A stretch of DNA of 64,000 nt. Source: Breoghania sp. GTDB lineage: Bacteria; Pseudomonadota; Alphaproteobacteria; Rhizobiales; Stappiaceae. A program made the translations under genes and the position numbers. This document shows positions 1 to 10,052 of this stretch, in pieces; the stretch's first letter is position 1; the number at the start of each line of letters is the position of its first letter. The stretch covers positions 25,145-89,144 of the forward strand of contig NZ_JASJAV010000032.1 in the NCBI RefSeq assembly GCF_030066895.1. The letters are read 5' to 3'. The notes beneath the pieces are model-generated. The model was given only the letters and a program-made list of their open reading frames with translations, was not told the DNA's origin and searched no databases.

Positions 1-543
1 ATGCTGGGCCGCCTGTGTGTTGTCCCGCGCTGGAAGCAGCGGCACCTCTTCAAAAACCCCGCCGACGCCGCGTTGACCGCAAATCTGTGCTTGAGCTATT
101 GCGGCGCCGGCCATGTCGCCGAAGCTTTTGCAGCGATCCTGCATGCTAGAAACAAACTCTATGAACTGCGCGGAACGGTTCATGTAGATGACTTCCTCGA
201 AGACAGCGGCATGAATGACCGTATCGTCGATCAGGCGCTGTCGATGGTGCGTCGCTGGCACCGGATGCACCGGCTGGAGCCGCCAAACCTGCACAAGCGT
301 GCCATGCAGACTCTGCTCTGTAGGTTGTGGCTTCACAATTCGGAAGGATACGACCGCGAGGCCATCGAGTTGTTGGCAGCGCAGACAGTGCTGGACGACG
401 ACACCTGCGGTGCACGGGACGAAACTGGAAAAAGCATTGTAGAGTGGCTCCTTGCCGAAGGCATTCTGATTGCCTCCGGCAGCGGGACCGGGGCTCGCTT
501 CTTTTCCAATCCCGCGCATGTTCTGACAACCATCGAATACTGA
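1..543 (+). CDS. Hypothetical protein, possibly truncated at window edge
   Basis: An open frame of 180 codons runs from the first base of the window to a TGA at 541-543. The protein has no motif I recognise. It is mostly helical in character and ends in a short segment (about residues 145-175) with a glycine/serine-rich turn. The reading frame may begin before the window, so the ATG at position 1 is only the first visible start. A well-populated antisense frame covers the same bases, so coding status is uncertain. It lies about 170 bp before the oxidoreductase pseudogene on the same strand. No function is assigned. Confidence 0.35.
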   Translation: MLGRLCVVPRWKQRHLFKNPADAALTANLCLSYCGAGHVAEAFAAILHARNKLYELRGTVHVDDFLEDSGMNDRIVDQALSMVRRWHRMHRLEPPNLHKRAMQTLLCRLWLHNSEGYDREAIELLAAQTVLDDDTCGARDETGKSIVEWLLAEGILIASGSGTGARFFSNPAHVLTTIEY

Positions 544-710
544 CACCCGTCAGGCCAGCACTGTATTACGTTACGGCATGGTCGCTTATGCAAAAGCAAC
601 CATGCCGCTCTCGTCTACGCGTTCGCTTTTTCTAAGCAGAGTACTCGCGACGACCACTGGCGCAGATTCGCCCAAACCGGAGAGACCTCAAACAAAGGAG
701 TCTCTTCATC

Positions 711-2243
711 ATGTTGTTTGATAGTAACATCACGCACACCAGCGGCAAAAAGCCCTCGCCTAGCCACCTGACGAAGCCGGTTATTGTCATGCAGATCGGC
801 CTCGGCCTGCACTGGGAACGGACCATTGCCAAGCACCAGCAGGAGCTTCGCGCCGAAGAAAATGATGTGGCTTGCCCGATCGGGGTGGAACTTGCCGGCG
901 CGCGCGACGAGACTGAGGCGCGCACCGACGAAATGCTGGATGGCCGGCCTGACGATATCATCTTCGTCGAACCGATTTCGCCCTACCATATGGACGCCAA
1001 GACCGAAGCCCAGCTAAATCGGCTGGTGTGAAAATACGGCATCAATGCAGCCGGTCGTCTCCGTGCCGTCCGAAGCCCATTTGATGTACGCCCTCTGGGC
1101 ACTGAATATGGGCCTGAACCTGTTCCTCGACAAGCCGGTGACGACGCGACCCGAGGCGATCGCTTAACTTTCGGCCGCGCAGGCCATCCTGTCGGATTTC
1201 GACGAGTTGAACGCGGCCTACACCGAAGCCCGGCGCCACGGTCCGATCTGTGCCATGTTGAACGCCCAACGGCCGTTCATGCCAGTCTACACCAAGATCT
1301 TTGACTGGGTGAGGGAGGTCCGCCAGGCGACTGGCCAAGTGGTGACCAACATCACCGCCTACCACGCCGACGGTCAGATGCGGATGGGGGGTGAACTGGT
1401 CGAGGTCGGCTACCACGGGTACAATTGCGGTAACGGCAAACTGTCTCACAGCGGCTATCACCTGATTGACGTCATCGTTCGTCTCCTCAAGATCGGCACA
1501 AACGTTGACAGCCGTCCCGACTGTCTTTTGGTCCATTCGAGTTTGCGCCAACCGAACGGCCTCGTGACTGCCATGCCGCAGGCGAACTGGCAGAAGCTCT
1601 TCGGCAAGGGGTAGGCCAGCCTGGAGGGCTACAGCAACGACGAACTGGTCATCTTGGGCGTCGCATGGAAGAGGTCGACGCGCACGTGTCGATCGAGGCC
1701 ATTCGCGACGGGGCGGTGATGACCACTGTCAACCTGCACCTGCAACACGACACGGTTTTAGCCCGGTCGAACTTGGCGACGCCGCCCAACTGGTACAAAA
1801 AATCCGGGCGCATGAAATGCGAACTCTGGCACGTGGATCAGGGTCCGATGCAGTCCCTGCGGCTCGAGATCTTGCAGGCGGAGGACAAGCACGACCGGCC
1901 CGACACAAAGGGGATAAGGTCGGCGATCCCAACCACATGGACCTCGTGCGCGTGGCGAACGCGACGACGGTACCCGGGGTTGCGCAGTTTTCGCGCTTTA
2001 ACGGGGCCGAGCTTGCAGGCGAAACGGGCGGGCATCTTCTTTTGGAACGCGCAAAACGGGCCGCGCTGGCCGAGTTCCTGGCCTGCGCGGCCGGTCGCCT
2101 GCCTGTTGTCGCGCAGCTGACCTCGAACCTCTCAATCCACCGTTTGGACGTCTTCGCTGATGGCTGCCGCCTATGAATCCCATGTGCGCCGCGGTGCCGA
2201 CCGCATGGGTAACGGCGTCGTCCGCGTCGACTGGTCGGAATGA
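711..2243 (+). pseudogene. Gfo/Idh/MocA-family NAD(P)-dependent oxidoreductase, broken
   Basis: Several frames joined in order give one recognisable oxidoreductase of about 500 residues. The pieces include a FLDKP segment typical of Gfo/Idh/MocA dehydrogenases at the end of the Rossmann domain (about 1125-1140) and a second-domain segment with YHGYN and HLIDVIVRL (about 1410-1490). The ATG at 711 has an AAAGGAG ribosome-binding site about 12 bp upstream. In-frame stops lie at 1029-1031 (TGA), 1165-1167 (TAA) and 1612-1614 (TAG). Frame changes fall near 1050, 1660, 1910 and 2155. The last frame ends with VDWSE at TGA 2241-2243, overlapping the next start (ATGA). The family acts on sugars or cyclitols with NAD(P); the substrate here is unknown. 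Confidence 0.8.
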
Positions 2244-2895
2244 GTGAGGGTAAAACGATGACTCAGACTGGCAAACTCTTCCTAGTGGACGGTCTCGATC
2301 TCGCCGGGAAGACCTCGGCCTGCAAGAACCTGGTGGCGCGGCTTCAACCGCGCCCCGAATACCGGCGCAATGCTCCTGCTGAAAAGAACAGATTGTATCT
2401 GGCTGCGGACGATCTGCGCCGGTCTAGCGGTTTTGACAGCCATTTCCTTGGCCACACGCCTATCTCGCGCGGCAGCGACCCTGGATTTGGCGTTGTTCCA
2501 GCCCCCCTGAAAGCGTCCGTCTTCAGGAAATCACGATCGCGCTTAGGTCTTTGGCGCATTACAGCGCGCGGGGTGAGCACGATCTGGCGGACGGCTTTGC
2601 CCACCTCATGGCTCAACCGGACTTCCCGCAGGTGTGCGGGGCGGTGGCTATGACTGCCGCCTCGCTGGTGATCCGCCGCGAAAGGCTTGATATGCGCCGC
2701 CGCGAAGCTCCCAATGAGGTCGCGCCTGATGACCTAGCTGTGATTGCCGCCCCCGACTTATTCCTTCGGATGGAGGAGATCCTGATCGGCGAGACAGTCA
2801 AACAGTTCGGGGCGACGATCATCGACACAACTGACCTCAACAAAGAGCAGGGCGTGGCGGCACTTGCTGCGGCCTACGACGAAGCGATTCAATGA
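2240..2895 (+). pseudogene. P-loop kinase related to thymidylate kinases, broken
   Basis: The ATG at 2240 overlaps the stop of the oxidoreductase (ATGA). The first 40 residues carry FLVDGLDLAGKTSA, a Walker A of the thymidylate-kinase kind (GxDxxGKT). A frame change between about 2400 and 2510 joins this to a C-terminal part (VRLQEITIAL... to AAYDEAIQ) ending at TGA 2893-2895. The two halves together are about 215 residues, a normal size for the family. The C-terminal part has MEEILIGETVKQFG, consistent with an alpha-helical lid or closing region. The true substrate could be a nucleoside monophosphate or something else. Stop-start overlaps with both neighbours suggest one operon. Confidence 0.65.
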
Positions 2896-2900
2896 ACCCC

Positions 2901-3161
2901 ATGGCCAAAACCCCGACTATCGGCAACTGTCAAGTTGGCACAGCTATGCGGTCAATATCGTCGCCATCCAATTTGTACTGTTCGTCCTAAGCCTTGGGAT
3001 TCGCATGGTCCGGATGGCCTAAGCCGATTCGCTCTGTTGTTACGTCCACCTCGGACTGGTTGTGTTCGGTTTGGTCTTCATCGTGCTCGGCGATCAGCTT
3101 GCTTGCCATGGGCGCCTTTAGCGCGCGCTGGATCGGCCGCACGCTTGATAGACTCGGGTGA
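2901..3161 (+). pseudogene. Small membrane protein, broken
   Basis: The start overlaps or follows the kinase stop: ATG 2892 overlaps the TGA and ATG 2901 follows. After one apparently missing C in the run near 2910, the frame reads a soluble head (DYRQLSSWHSY) followed by a hydrophobic segment VNIVAIQFVLFVLSLGI. It then meets a TAA near 3020. The same frame continues with a second hydrophobic segment (LGLVVFGLVFIVLG) and, after another shift, a short basic tail WIGRTLDRLG ending at TGA 3159-3161. It would be a protein of about 85 residues with two membrane spans. I do not recognise the family. Its place after the oxidoreductase and kinase suggests a shared operon. Confidence 0.4.
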
Positions 3162-3326
3162 CCGGTCTGCTGCCGGTTTCGGCGAACGGTAGATCGAGCC
3201 AGAACGACCAATATGAGGCGCTGAGCGGCCAGCTATATGGGAGTTCTGCTTCAGCATTCCCCTCGGAGCGACAAAAAATCCCATGGAACCGAAGAGAAGG
3301 GGATCGTAACGCGGCGCACTGTAGAG

Positions 3327-3354
3327 TGGTTGCGGGGGCAGGATTTGAACCTGC
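3327..3354 (-). other. 3' end of an initiator tRNA-Met (attachment-site scar)
   Basis: Read on the minus strand, these 28 nt form a complete T-arm (GCAGG TTCAAAT CCTGC) followed by the acceptor 3' strand CCCCGCAACCA including the CCA. That matches the end of alphaproteobacterial initiator tRNA-Met. The sequence stops resembling a tRNA at 3355; there is no anticodon or D arm. Displaced tRNA 3' ends like this are what integrative elements leave at one border. The geometry puts the inserted DNA at higher coordinates and the intact tRNA at the far border, which I do not find in the window. Confidence 0.6.
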
Positions 3355-3887
3355 TTGTAAACGCCGCTAGCGATTGGTATCGAGCTGTTGACTGATGTCC
3401 AAAACCAGGACACCAATATGGTCCTCCGCCGAGCCTCGACGATCGATTCAAACATAATATCAATTTCTTGTGAGCGTTGGCTGGGATTCCAGGTTCTCCA
3501 ACCAACTCTCTTCCAAACCTTTGATATGAAGCGCGCGTCCCGCTAGCACCGGTTGAACTTTGGCGTTCTCTCGCCAGCCCTCCCCCTCCCACGACCAGCA
3601 AGCACTCGTTGGCCTCAAGCCGTTAAGCCGTTTTGTGTCTTGAGTTCGGCATAAGCGCTCACCGCAGGTCCGTTCAGCCGCCTTCACATCAGGCCCCGAG
3701 CCGGACAGCAGCCGCTTGGCGCATCATATGGGCTCCAGATTTTGGGTATTCCGCGAGCTTCTCTTCCGTAGGGAGTGTCCAATTCCATATCAATAAATCA
3801 GACAGGGATGCATATTGTCATCACTTAGCCATTGATTTTTCAAGCTTCCTTTCTGACTCTGCCCAAATCTTAATCCACTGATTTTTG

Positions 3888-3922
3888 CGCATAATTTACA
3901 GATTAAATTTTTCGCATAATTT
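3888..3922. promoter_or_regulatory. Two direct copies of CGCATAATTT, 25 bp apart
   Basis: CGCATAATTT occurs at 3888-3897 and again at 3913-3922, in an AT-rich segment directly before the PAS regulator gene. The 25-bp period and the position suggest an activator site or tandem promoter elements. This is inferred from position only. Confidence 0.3.
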
Positions 3923-3962
3923 GACCTTGCGTTATTTGCTGCAGTTACGCAGCGTATGATGC

Positions 3963-4765
3963 ATGATTGAAGCACCAGACAAACAGTTCTTCCCGCAGAC
4001 GAGGTTCTCGACGCAGAGATCCTCGAAGGCATCCTCAATGCGTCCAACGACGCGGCGTGGTGTATGGAATTCCGTCCCGCCGTGGATCTGACGGCGCCGG
4101 ATCAGGAGATCGTCCGCCAGGTCTTCGAGAACGATCCCTTCTGGCACTTCACCAACACCTCCCCATGGCGCGGCTCTACCTGTTGTCGCCGGATCTCGAC
4201 TTCAATGCCCGTCCGACATCGGAAATCTTCCCACGCAATGCCCAGAACGAAGCCTTCGTTCACAACCTGATCGCCAACGGCTTCGAGGTCGATGCCGCCC
4301 CGGCTCTGGATTCCCGCTATGACGGCAGCCGGATCTACGCCGAGAACGACGTCCGCGCCCATATTCAGGACGGTCGGCTGCTGCGGATCTTCGGAATCGT
4401 GCGCAATGTCGGCAAACACCGGATCCGCGAGGAGCGGATGATGGCCGAGCTCGACGAGGCGCTCGTCGATATCCTGACCGCCCTACCCCCTCGGCGTTCT
4501 CGCCTTCAACGCCAATCACGACCTGATCATGGTCAACCCCGCTGCATCGCGCCTGCTCGGGATCGGCGCCGATGAACTGCTGTCCGGCTTTCTCGCAAAC
4601 AACCCGATTTTCGCGCCGGTTCTGCAACTCGTAAGCCGGGTGGATGCGGGCGGCTTTCCGGTCTCCATCATAATCGCCGGGATCGAATGGAGCCTGACGC
4701 CGAGGTCCGGCGGCGGTGTCGTGTCGACCCTGAGCCCCGTTCAACACACGGAAGGGGATTCATGA
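3963..4765 (+). pseudogene. PAS-domain sensory protein, broken
   Basis: Joining three frames gives a protein of about 265 residues. Its N-terminal half resembles a PAS fold (LEGILNASNDAAWCMEF). A second PAS-like segment has the typical LGVLAFNANHDLIMVNPAASRLLGI (about 4490-4560). Frame changes lie near 3990, at 4160 (one C missing before ATGGCGCGG) and at 4495 (one C too many in a run). The frame ends at TGA 4763-4765, overlapping the ATG of the AAA+ gene. PAS proteins bind small ligands or redox cofactors, so this may be the sensor partner of the next gene. Confidence 0.6.
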
Positions 4766-6188
4766 TGCCCCTCTGGCCCTCGCACCCGCTTTTTTCCGCC
4801 ACCACCCGGGATGAGGCGGCCGCGCGTCTTGATCTCTTCAATGACGGCATGATCGCGCTCGACAACACGTGCGCGGTCCTGTCCGTCAACGCCGAAGCAC
4901 GCCGGCTCTACTGGATATTTCCGAGGATATCGAATTTGCCAACCTGAGTGATTTTCACTCCCCCGCGGATGGTTGGCAGGAGATCATCGAGGCTGTCTCG
5001 CGCAACCAGCGCGGGGATTTCGCCCTGAAGGCAGATGGCAACAGGTCCATCCTCGTCACACTGACACGTGATAGTGCAGCCCCCACTATCCAGTGGATCC
5101 TGCTGCGCGATATCGAGGCCATCGAATTCCGCCGTGACAGAACGTTCAGGCTGAAGAGCTCCGGCAATATCCGGTTTCTGTCGAACGAGAAGACCCGCCC
5201 GGACTTCCTGGTCCAGCGCCAGATCTGCTCGGAGATCAACGTCCTGCTGTCACGCGGCGAGCGGGCCATCCGTCAGAGGGCGCGGATCCTCATCACCGGG
5301 AAATCCGGCGTCGACAAGTCGGAGATCGCGCGGTTTCTGCGCTCCACCGTCGCCGATGCCCGCGATCCCTTCATCATCGTCAATTGCGCCTCCTCGTCCG
5401 AAGTGCAGTTCGACGCACTCCTGTTCGGTCACGATGCCCCCGACGGGCGGCATCTCCCCGGCATGATCGAGCAGGCGGAAGGCGGTACCCTGTTTCTGGA
5501 CGAGGTCTGCGAAATCCCGCTTTCCACGCAGGCCAAGCTGCTCGGTTTTCTGGACGACGGACGCCTTCCCCATATGCAGGCGCAGGCGAACCGTCCGCCC
5601 CGGGTCCGGATCATTTCCGCCACCAACCGGGACCTTTGCGAGATGGTCGGCGAAGGCAGGTTCTGCGCGGATCTCTATTTCCGCCTCGCGGTGATCGGGC
5701 TGCACGTCTCCCCGCTCAGAGACCTCCCACCCCTGACCGATCACCTGATCGACCGCTTTTCCTAGACCATCAACCAGCGGCGCCAGACGCCGATGATCAT
5801 CCCCCAACGTGCCCGCGAAATTCTCTGCGACGACAGCTTCTCCGGCAACATCCGGGGACTGCTCAATATCGTGCAACGCATCGCGATCTTCATCGACGAC
5901 GCTGCCGACCTTGAGGAAATCCTGACCGATCTGCTCGTGCCCATCGACGTCCCTGCAAAACAGGACACCGAAGCTGACATCACGACAGCAACGCTCGATC
6001 TGCGCAGCGAGGTGAAACGCTTCGAACGCGCGTTGATCGACAAGGCCATTCGAATTCACGGCTCGAAGAGAAAAGCCGTAAAGGCTCTGGGCGTGGATAT
6101 CGGGACGGTGGTCAGCAAGACCGCCGAAGTGCCGAACGAAGGTGCGGCGCAACCTTCCAGCAAAAGGGGAAGAGTACATGACGACTAA
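4762..6188 (+). pseudogene. AAA+/Fis-type transcriptional activator without GAFTGA, broken
   Basis: An N-terminal PAS-like region is followed by an AAA+ domain: a Walker A-like GKSGVDKSE (about 5300), a Walker B GGTLFLDE (about 5490), a sensor I region ATNRD, and a C-terminal helical region resembling a Fis HTH. This is the architecture of bacterial enhancer-binding proteins. Two things are odd. The loop before Walker B reads GHDAPDGRHLPG in place of the sigma-54-contacting GAFTGA. The Walker A has Asp where Gly is usual. A frame change near 4915 and TAG 5763-5765 break the gene. It ends inside the start of the transporter gene, so it probably regulated that operon. Confidence 0.75.
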
Positions 6189-7220
6189 ACGCATTCTTGC
6201 ATCACTAAGTCTAGACGCGCTGACGCTTTCCACGACCACGCCTACCTTTGCCGCCGGCGAGCTGAACATCCTGACATGGGAAGGCTACGCCGACCCGAGC
6301 TTCATCAAGTCGTTCGAGTAGGCGACCGGCTGCAAGGTGAATGCGACCTATGTCGGTTCCAACGACGACTTCGCGCCCAAGCTTGCAGCGGGTGGCGGCG
6401 TGTTCGATCTGGTCTCGCCCTCCATCGATAGTACCGCCCCGCTGATTGCCGCCGGTTTCGTGGAAGAGGTCGACACTTCCAAGCTCGACCATTGGGGCGA
6501 TCTCTACGAGAAGTTCCGCAAGTCGGACGGCATCAACGCCGATGGCAAGGCTTATGGTGTTCCCTATTCCTGGGGTGCCATCGCCTTCATGTACCGGCCC
6601 GACAAGTTCGAAGAGGCTTCGACCTCGATCTCCGATCTCTGGGACCCGGCCTTTGAGGGCAAGGTTTCGCTGTGGAACGACAAGAGCGCCATCTATGTCG
6701 CCGCCCGTCTCAACGGCCTACCACCTGAGCGACGAACAGATTGCGGTGGCTCAGAAGAAGCTGATCGAACAGCGCCCGCTGATCCGCAAGTACTGGTCGA
6801 CGGCCGGTGAACTCGTCGATCTCTTCAAGTTCGGCGAAGTCTGGATCTCCAACACCTGGGCCGGCTACCAGTCCTCGTTGCTGGCCGCCGAAGGCATCAA
6901 GGTCGTGGAGTTCATTCCGAAGGAAAATGCCGAAGGCTGGATGGACAGCTTCATGACCGTGAAGGGCACGACCAACGAGAAATGTGCCTACAAGTTCCTG
7001 AACATGATGACCGGCGAGGCCGGACAATGCGGCGTGGCCAATGTGAACGGCTATTCCGTCACCAATCCGGTTGCCGCCAAGAACTGCATGAGCGAAGAGC
7101 AGTTCACCGCACTCCACCAGGACGACCCCGATTATCTCGACAGTCTCCTTACTCTGGGAGAACCTCGGCCCCCGGCTTCAGGCCTACACCAATACCTGGA
7201 ACGCCGTGAAAGCCCAGTGA
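6178..7220 (+). pseudogene. Polyamine-type ABC transporter, periplasmic binding protein, broken
   Basis: A signal peptide (MTTKRILASLSL...FAAG) is followed by LNILTWEGYADPSFIKSFE, the usual start of PotD/PotF-like binding proteins. Characteristic later segments are PYSWGAIAFMYRPD, SDLWDPAFEGKVSLW and VEFIPKENAEGWMDSF. The gene is interrupted by TAG 6319-6321 and by frame changes near 6715 and 7150. The last frame ends NTWNAVKAQ at TGA 7218-7220. It starts inside the end of the regulator gene and is followed by ATPase and two permeases. In a living relative it would deliver putrescine/spermidine-like substrates to the membrane complex. Confidence 0.85.
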
Positions 7221-7273
7221 TCTCTGCCCCGGATCGAACAATCGGCCCGGGACCTGCCGCCCGGAGAGCGTAA

Positions 7274-8359
7274 ATGAGCGAGATTGTTCGGATTGAAAGC
7301 CTGTCGAAGCACTTCGGCAGCGTAATCGGGGTCGACGAGATAGACCTGGGATATGGGCATCAGGGTCGGTGAATTCGTGACCCTGCTGGGCCCTTCCGGC
7401 TGCGGAAAGTCGGTCTTGCTGCGCATGATCGGCGGCTTCGAGGAGTCGACCTCCGGCCGTATCTGGCTGGACGGCAAGGAAGTCACGCACCTGCCGCCGA
7501 ACAAGCGCGAAGTGAACATGGTCTTTCAGGACTATGCGCTCTTTCCGCATATGAGCGTCGGCCGGAATGTCGGCTATGGATTGTGCGTCAGCGGCATGGC
7601 GAAGGCGGAGATCGAGAAGCGTGCCCGTGAAACGCTGGCGCTTGTCGGGCACGCCGACAAGTTCGACGTCCGGCCGCACCAGATGTCGGGCGACCAACGC
7701 CAGCGCGTTTCACTTGCAAGGACCTCGTGCGCCGGCCCAAGCTGCTCGATGAGCCGCTCTCCGCTCTCGATGCGAACCTGCGCGAGGTCATGCAGGTGGA
7801 ATTGCGTCACCTGCACCAGAAGGTCGGCCTCACCTTCGTGATGGTCACCCACGATCAGGACGAAGCCCTCGCCATGGCGGATCGGGTTCTGGTCATGCGC
7901 GACGGCAAGGTCGTGCAGGACGGCTCGACCGAAGACCTCTACGACCGCCCTGCCACCCCCTATGTGGCCGGTTTTGTCGGCTCCACGAACCTCTTTTCCT
8001 CCAGTGTCGCGGCCGGTCGGGTCGACTGTTTCGGACAGGAACTGACGCTTCCCACCAATCTCGCCTCACGAGCCAACGGTCTATTCGGTTTCCGCCCGGA
8101 AAAGGCGCACTTCCTGTCCCCGGACGAGAACTCTGCCGAAACGAAGGCTGGCAACATCCTACGCGGCACCGTGGAGGAGGTTTTCTATCACGGCAGCATC
8201 GCACGGATCGTTCTGAAGCTCGCACACGGAACAATCCTTCTGGAGCTTCAGAACAAGTACATTTCCAGGCGTGGCGGCCTGCCTCGGCTTGGAACGGAGC
8301 TGGCCGTGAGCGTCGCCCCTGAGGTGATCATGGCATTCGACGCGGAGGCCGCGGCATGA
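7274..8359 (+). pseudogene. Polyamine-type ABC transporter ATPase (PotA-like), broken
   Basis: The Walker A GPSGCGKS (about 7390), Q-loop VFQDYALFPHM, Walker B region LLDEPLSALDA and H-loop VTHDQDEA identify a PotA-class ATPase, with a C-terminal TOBE-like domain up to residue 360. The ABC signature reads MSGDQRQR instead of LSGGQRQR. Two Leu codons appear to be missing before DEP. Frame changes near 7350 and 7725 break the gene. It ends ...AEAAA at TGA 8357-8359, overlapping the permease ATG. In a functional copy it would power uptake with the two permeases that follow. Confidence 0.85.
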
Positions 8360-9209
8360 CGCTGAACCCGCGCCTTCGTTTGGCGATGGTTCTGTCGCCG
8401 CCGATCATCTGGACAATCCTGTTCATGTTCGTTCCCTATACGATCCTGCTCGTCTATTCCTTCTGGAAGGCCCAGTTTCCGCTCTTCATTCCCGCCTTCC
8501 AGTTCGGCAACTACATAGAGCTGACGACCGACCCGCAATATGGGCGCGTATTGCTGCGCACTCTCAAGATCGCGTGTCTCGTCAACTTCTTCGTGTTCCT
8601 GCTCGCCTATTCCTTCGCCTATTTCCTTGTCTTCAAGGTCAGGACGACGGCGACGCGCACTGCACTTTACATGTCCGTCGTCGCGCCGCTGTGGGTCAGC
8701 TATCTGCTGCGCGCCTACACGTGGAAAACGATCCTCGGCACCTGAATTCCTTCCTGATGTCGACCGGCGTGATCAGCGAGCCCTCCTCGATCTTTCTCTA
8801 CAATCAGGCGGCGATGGTGCTGACCCTCACCTATGTCTTCATCCCCTTCATGGTGATGCCGATCTACGCGGCGCTGGAGAAGATACCGCCCTTGTTGAAG
8901 AAAGCCTCCGCAGATCTTGGCGAAAGCCGCCTTGCCACCTTCGTGAAGATCACACTGCCCCTGTCGATAACCGGCGTGGTCGCGGGTTTCACCATGATCT
9001 TCTGCCTCGCATTCGGCGACTTCATCGCCCCGTTCCTCGTTGGCGGACCGGACGGCATCATGATCGCCAATGTGATCGCATCGCAATTCGGCGTGGCTCT
9101 CAATTGGCCGCTGGGCTCCGCCCTTGCGCTGGTCATGCTGGTGATCGTCCTCAGCATCATTTCCGCCTCCGACCGTTTCGAGCGTCTTGGTGCGGGGCGG
9201 CTGTCCTGA
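8356..9209 (+). pseudogene. Polyamine-type ABC permease (PotB-like), broken
   Basis: The protein starts MTLNPRLRLAMVLSPP and has about six membrane spans. The EAA-type loop LKKASADLGESRLATFVKITLPLSITGV (about 8895-8970) docks the ATPase. The frame breaks at 8743 in the segment where relatives read ...KTILG-x-GVLNSFL. The junction looks like a small deletion of a non-multiple of three. The second part ends at TGA 9207-9209. Stop-start overlap with the ATPase upstream and near overlap with the next permease show one transcription unit. Confidence 0.85.
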
Positions 9210-10034
9210 TCGGTTACAACAAGACTTTCGATGAGACCCGCGCCCGGCTCGAAAGAGCCGTCTGGAAACTCGGCATAGCCCCGATCCTGGCCTTCCTCTA
9301 TGTGCCGATCGCGGTGCTTGTCGGCCTACAGCTTCAACGCCTCGTGCTCGCTGAGCTGGCCGATGAGCGGCTTCACGCTCGACTGGTACGTGAAGCTTTC
9401 GCAGAACGAGCAACTCATCACCGCGGCCTGGAATTCCCTCTATGTCGCGGCCTGTGCAACGGCGCTGACCCTGATCATCGGCGTTCCCGCCGCCATGGCG
9501 CTCGACCAGATCCACTTTCCCGGCAAGGGCATCTTACGCAAGTTCATCCTGCTGCCCATTGCGCTGTCTGGCATCATCACCGACATTTCCATGCTGACCA
9601 TGTTCCGCCTGTTCGGAGTCAATCTCAGCCTGGAGACGGTCATCGTGGGTCACGCCAAGGCCCTGCTAGCGGTGGTCGTGACGCAGGTCTTCGCGCGCCT
9701 GCAACGGCTCCCCAAGAGCTACTCGGAAGCTTCGAACGGCCTGGGCGCGAGCGGGCTGCAGACCTTCTTCCTCGTGACGCTCCCCAATATCCGCTCCGCC
9801 GTGATCGGTGCGGGGCTGCTCAGCTTCACCCTCAGCTTCGACGAGATCCCGGTCACGTTCTTCCTGACCGGCCGGGGCAACACCTTGCCCATGTACATCT
9901 GGTCGACGCTGCGGCGCGGTCTGACGCCGGAAATCAATGCCGTCGGTGCCCTCATCGTTGCCGCCTCGGCAATCCTGATCCTCGTATCCGTGCTGCTGCT
10001 GCGGGATGATGTAAACGCCCACCAATGGGCATAA
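9206..10034 (+). pseudogene. Polyamine-type ABC permease (PotC-like), broken
   Basis: This permease begins around IGYNKTFDETRARLERAVW with no clear ATG, next to the previous stop. A frame change near 9330 follows the first membrane span. After it, the frame gives ITAAWNSLYVAACATALTLIIGVPAAMAL and the EAA loop SEASNGLGASGLQTFFLVTLPNI (about 9725-9790). It ends at TAA 10032-10034. The context of SBP, ATPase and PotB-like permease makes the role clear: the second membrane subunit of a polyamine-type importer. Confidence 0.8.
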
Positions 10035-10052
10035 TAATCCGGAGGTTTCACA

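Larger units (their letters stand above)
3162..3962. other. Gene-free 0.8-kb stretch with tRNA scar and direct repeats
   Basis: I find no credible coding sequence here. The stretch contains the initiator-tRNA 3' fragment (3327-3354). From about 3780 it becomes clearly AT-rich compared with its flanks, as expected for a promoter region in front of the PAS gene at 3963. No integrase gene or fragment is visible. Confidence 0.6.

Noticed and set aside
3327..3354. Acceptor piece of a permuted tmRNA
   Set aside because: The T-arm and acceptor strand match initiator tRNA-Met, and I see no tag-coding piece on either side. A covariance-model scan would settle it.
5250..6269. Long minus-strand frame opposite the AAA+ activator
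   Set aside because: It mirrors the third-position GC pattern of the plus-strand gene and has no recognisable domain. The same applies to long antisense frames at 9666-10850, 11566-12804, 19947-21317, 33142-34230 and 46107-47132.
8540..10009. A 489-codon plus-strand frame spanning both PotB- and PotC-like permeases
   Set aside because: Only about 40 residues (9206-9330) are real permease sequence. The remainder is a shifted reading of the permease genes, rich in Arg and His.
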